DNA of 5,816 nucleotides, from positions 1-5,816 of the forward strand of contig QKIM01000248.1 of assembly GCA_003249585.1 (NCBI GenBank). The letters run 5' to 3'. A program made the translations under genes and the position numbers. This document shows, one piece after another, positions 4,202-5,816 of this stretch (the stretch's first letter is position 1; every line of letters starts with the position of its first letter). The notes under the pieces are model-generated. The model did not search any database. It was not told where the DNA came from and worked only from the letters and a program-made list of their open reading frames with translations. Source of the DNA: Deltaproteobacteria bacterium. Its GTDB lineage: Bacteria; Myxococcota_A; Polyangia; HGW-17.

Positions 4202-5816
4202 ATGAAGACCAGATATCTCTTTCTCGCATTCCTCCTCACACTGACCCAGGCCCTTGCGGCCTGTGACGAAGCGGGCACAGTCGAACGATGCGGAGATGGC
4301 ATGATCGATCCAGGCGAAGAGTGCGATGGCGAAGGCTTCGGGGGTGAGTCATGCTTCACACGCGGATACTACGGGGGGCAGCTCACCTGTTCGGACTGCG
4401 TCATCATGGAGACGAACTGCGAACAGTACGGATATTGCGGCGATGGAGCGCTCCAGCCAAGCTATGAGGCCTGCGACGGTGAAGCCATGGGCGGCAAGAC
4501 CTGTATCTCTCTCGGATACGTCGGCGGCGGCACGCTGGCATGCGCGGCCAACTGCGAATACGACACCACGGGCTGCATCGGTGGAGAGATCTGCGACAAC
4601 GGCGTCGACGACGACAGCGACGGCGACACCGACTGCGACGACTCGGAATGCGCCACCCATACCGCCTGCCTCCCCGACCACGAGACCGACTGCACCGACA
4701 ATGTCGACAACGACGGTGACGGCGACACTGACTGCGATGATGAAGACTGCACCGAAGATGCCGCCTGCCTCCCCGAGACCAGCTGCAACGATGGCGTCGA
4801 CAACGACGGGGACGGCGACACCGACTGCGACGACGCCGACTGCTTCGGTGTGGACAGCTGCGCAGACGAGGAGACCAACTGCACGGACGATGAAGACAAC
4901 GACGGTGACGGTTTCACCGACTGTACCGATCCCGACTGCTTCGGAAGAGACGGCTGCCCTGTCCTCACGGAAGACTGCACCGACGGTTTCGACAACGACA
5001 ACGACGGCTTTGTTGACTGCTTCGACGCAGACTGCAGCTCGATGTGTCCGGGTGTCGAGGCGTGCAATGGCGGTGTGGACGACGATGGCGATGGATACAT
5101 CGACTGCGACGACCCCGATTGTTTCGGCATCGGACTGTGCCCCCTGGTCGAGATCTGCAACAACGGCATCGACGACGACGGTGATGCCGATATCGATGAA
5201 TCCGACTGCTTCGACCAGGTGGAGACCAACTGCTCAGACAACGTCGACAACGACTCCGATGGCCTCATCGACTGCGAAGACCCCGACTGCGGCACCTCCC
5301 CGGACTGCTGCGCCGAGGTCTGCCAACAAAATGAAACCATGTGTTCGAATGACGTCCTGATGATCTGTGGCCTTTCCACCATCGGGTGCGAGGAATGGCA
5401 ACAAAGTATAAACTGTGCTGACACCGGCAAGATCTGCGATGCTTCGTCCGGGGTCCCCACCTGCGTCGCGCCCTGCACCGACGAATGCACCACCGCCAAC
5501 ACGTTCACCTGCGAGGCGAACATCCTGTTGAAATGCAATGTCCCCACCGATGGCTGTGCATTTTGGGAAACATTGGAGGACTGTACCGCCACCTCAACCA
5601 CCTGTGATGTCGACATCGGCGCCTGCATCTCCAGCACCGAATCCGACTGCTCGGATGGCATCGATAACGACAACAACGGTTTCACAGACTGCGACGACCC
5701 CGTCTGCCAGACAGATCCGGCCTGCCTGACCGGCTCAGAGACCGACTGCGCCGACGGCGCCGACAACGACGGCGATGGCTACACCGACTGCGACGATCCC
5801 GACTGCCAGACAGATC
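4202..5816 (+). CDS. Cys/Asp-rich repeat surface lipoprotein, partial (runs off the right edge)
   Basis: This frame is open from ATG 4202 to the window end without a stop (at least 538 residues). The signal peptide (Lys2/Arg4, hydrophobic 5-19) ends in an excellent lipobox L18-A19-A20-C21, so the mature protein should be lipid-anchored. Four blocks follow: two C-G-D-G/E-C-D-G cysteine repeats (30-125), resembling the Myxococcus Cys-rich (DUF4215-like) repeats; eight ~30-residue units of E-x-x-C-x-D-x-x-D-N-D-x-D-G-x-x-D-C-x-D-x-D-C type (129-369); two tandem 55-residue eight-cysteine units (370-479); and then the acidic repeat resumes (480 onward). The D-x-D-x-D-G cores look like Ca2+-binding loops, as in thrombospondin type 3 repeats or EF-hand loops, and the paired Cys suggest disulfides formed outside the cytoplasm. 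The protein is very acidic. No catalytic domain is visible. The C-terminus, which might hold an anchor or enzyme domain, is beyond the window. Function is unknown; a structural, adhesive or surface-layer role is inference. It has its own strong promoter and RBS. Confidence 0.93.
   Translation, partial: MKTRYLFLAFLLTLTQALAACDEAGTVERCGDGMIDPGEECDGEGFGGESCFTRGYYGGQLTCSDCVIMETNCEQYGYCGDGALQPSYEACDGEAMGGKTCISLGYVGGGTLACAANCEYDTTGCIGGEICDNGVDDDSDGDTDCDDSECATHTACLPDHETDCTDNVDNDGDGDTDCDDEDCTEDAACLPETSCNDGVDNDGDGDTDCDDADCFGVDSCADEETNCTDDEDNDGDGFTDCTDPDCFGRDGCPVLTEDCTDGFDNDNDGFVDCFDADCSSMCPGVEACNGGVDDDGDGYIDCDDPDCFGIGLCPLVEICNNGIDDDGDADIDESDCFDQVETNCSDNVDNDSDGLIDCEDPDCGTSPDCCAEVCQQNETMCSNDVLMICGLSTIGCEEWQQSINCADTGKICDASSGVPTCVAPCTDECTTANTFTCEANILLKCNVPTDGCAFWETLEDCTATSTTCDVDIGACISSTESDCSDGIDNDNNGFTDCDDPVCQTDPACLTGSETDCADGADNDGDGYTDCDDPDCQTD
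4289..4576 (+). repeat. Two tandem C-G-D-G cysteine repeats (protein residues 30-73 and 79-125)
   Basis: Both units start CGDG, contain E-x-C-D-G or E-C-D-G about 11 residues later, then G-G-x-x-C, a G-Y-x-G-G segment and closing cysteines ending in N-C or G-C. Lengths are 44 and 47 residues, joined by five residues. They resemble repeats common in myxobacterial secreted proteins; the family name DUF4215-like is by resemblance only. Confidence 0.75.
4586..5308 (+). repeat. Eight tandem Asp-rich Ca2+-loop-like repeats (72-99 nt each)
   Basis: Units begin at 4586, 4682, 4775, 4871, 4970, 5057, 5150 and 5222. Each encodes E-x-C or E-x-x-C, then D-N-D-x-D-G (or D-D-D), a D-C pair, D-x-D-C and, in most, a final Cys. 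Unit 7 (5150-5221, 24 residues) is the outlier: it has lost the D-G-x-x-D-C step and its last cysteine. Nucleotide similarity between units is high in the D-N-D-G core (GACAACGACGG and variants), so slippage or unequal recombination could change copy number. Confidence 0.9.
5309..5638 (+). repeat. Two tandem 55-residue eight-cysteine units interrupting the acidic repeats
   Basis: Unit A (5309-5473) and unit B (5474-5638) are exactly 165 nt each. Cysteines fall at unit positions 1, 5, 12, 20, 27, 36, 43 and 52 in A, and 1, 5, 13, 21, 28, 37, 44 and 51 in B. Both share a hydrophobic L-M/L-L before Cys 4, a G-C then E-x-W or F-W segment, and a final C. Sequence identity outside the cysteines is low, so this is an old duplication. 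The units carry no Asp loops and split the acidic array into 8 plus at least 2 copies. Confidence 0.8.
5639..5816 (+). repeat. Resumed Asp-rich repeats, units 9 and 10 (last one cut by the window edge)
   Basis: Unit 9 (5639-5737) and unit 10 (from 5738) repeat the E-x-D-C, D-N-D, D-C-D-D-P pattern. They share the ending P-x-C-Q-T-D and the DNA word CAGACAGATC, which is not seen in units 1-8. This suggests a recent local duplication that may continue past the window. Confidence 0.85.

Noticed and set aside
4326..5360. 344-codon plus-strand frame rich in Thr, Ala and Ser
   Set aside because: It is an out-of-frame reading of the same repeats. The signal peptide, lipobox, promoter and RBS belong to the frame starting at 4202.
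4462..5766. 434-codon minus-strand frame rich in Ser and Gln opposite the Cys-rich gene
   Set aside because: It is the mirror of the Asp/Cys repeat codons (GAC, TGC read in reverse). Its apparent repeats come from the real gene, and it has no RBS or signal peptide.
4586..5816. CRISPR array or other DNA-level repeat locus
   Set aside because: The periodicity is in frame, of variable length (72-99 nt) and encodes a consistent protein motif. There are no constant repeats with unique spacers.

Overview
The window is a GC-rich bacterial chromosomal segment with four main genes and a possible fragment of a fifth. Three things together suggest a Myxococcota-type or related deltaproteobacterial-grade organism: a RecBCD-type recD, a secreted lipoprotein serpin, and above all a large Cys/Asp-rich surface lipoprotein built from D-N-D-x-D-G-x-x-D-C repeats and C-G-D-G repeats. 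These repeat types are typical of that group. This placement is an inference from gene content; no rRNA or other phylogenetic marker is present.

Layout. Positions 1-104 may hold the 3' end of an upstream gene that overlaps the next gene by ATGA. Positions 101-2053 (+) encode RecD, the alpha-subunit helicase of exonuclease V, with all the expected SF1B helicase motifs. After a 109-bp AT-richer gap, 2163-3440 (+) encodes a 425-residue serpin with a lipoprotein-like signal peptide and a textbook inhibitory hinge. The manganese exporter gene mntP (3448-4011, -) converges on it, with only 7 bp between the stop codons. The 190-bp divergent region 4012-4201 carries the mntP ribosome-binding site and a leader hairpin on the minus strand. 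On the plus strand it carries a near-consensus sigma70 promoter whose -35 box sits inside an inverted repeat. That promoter drives 4202-5816 (+), a Cys-rich repeat lipoprotein that is still open at the window edge (at least 538 residues).

The genes do not form one obvious pathway. recD belongs to DNA repair and probably to a recBCD operon that starts upstream. The serpin and the Cys-rich protein are both predicted to be exported and lipid-anchored, so they may act at the cell envelope or surface: the serpin as a protease inhibitor, the repeat protein as a Ca2+-stabilised, disulfide-rich surface structure. MntP exports Mn2+ across the inner membrane. I see no CRISPR array, insertion sequence, tRNA, rRNA or recognisable defence system. 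The most interesting items are the bacterial serpin with its readable reactive loop, the mosaic Cys-rich lipoprotein (including an inserted pair of 55-residue eight-cysteine units), and the dyad over the promoter that precedes it.
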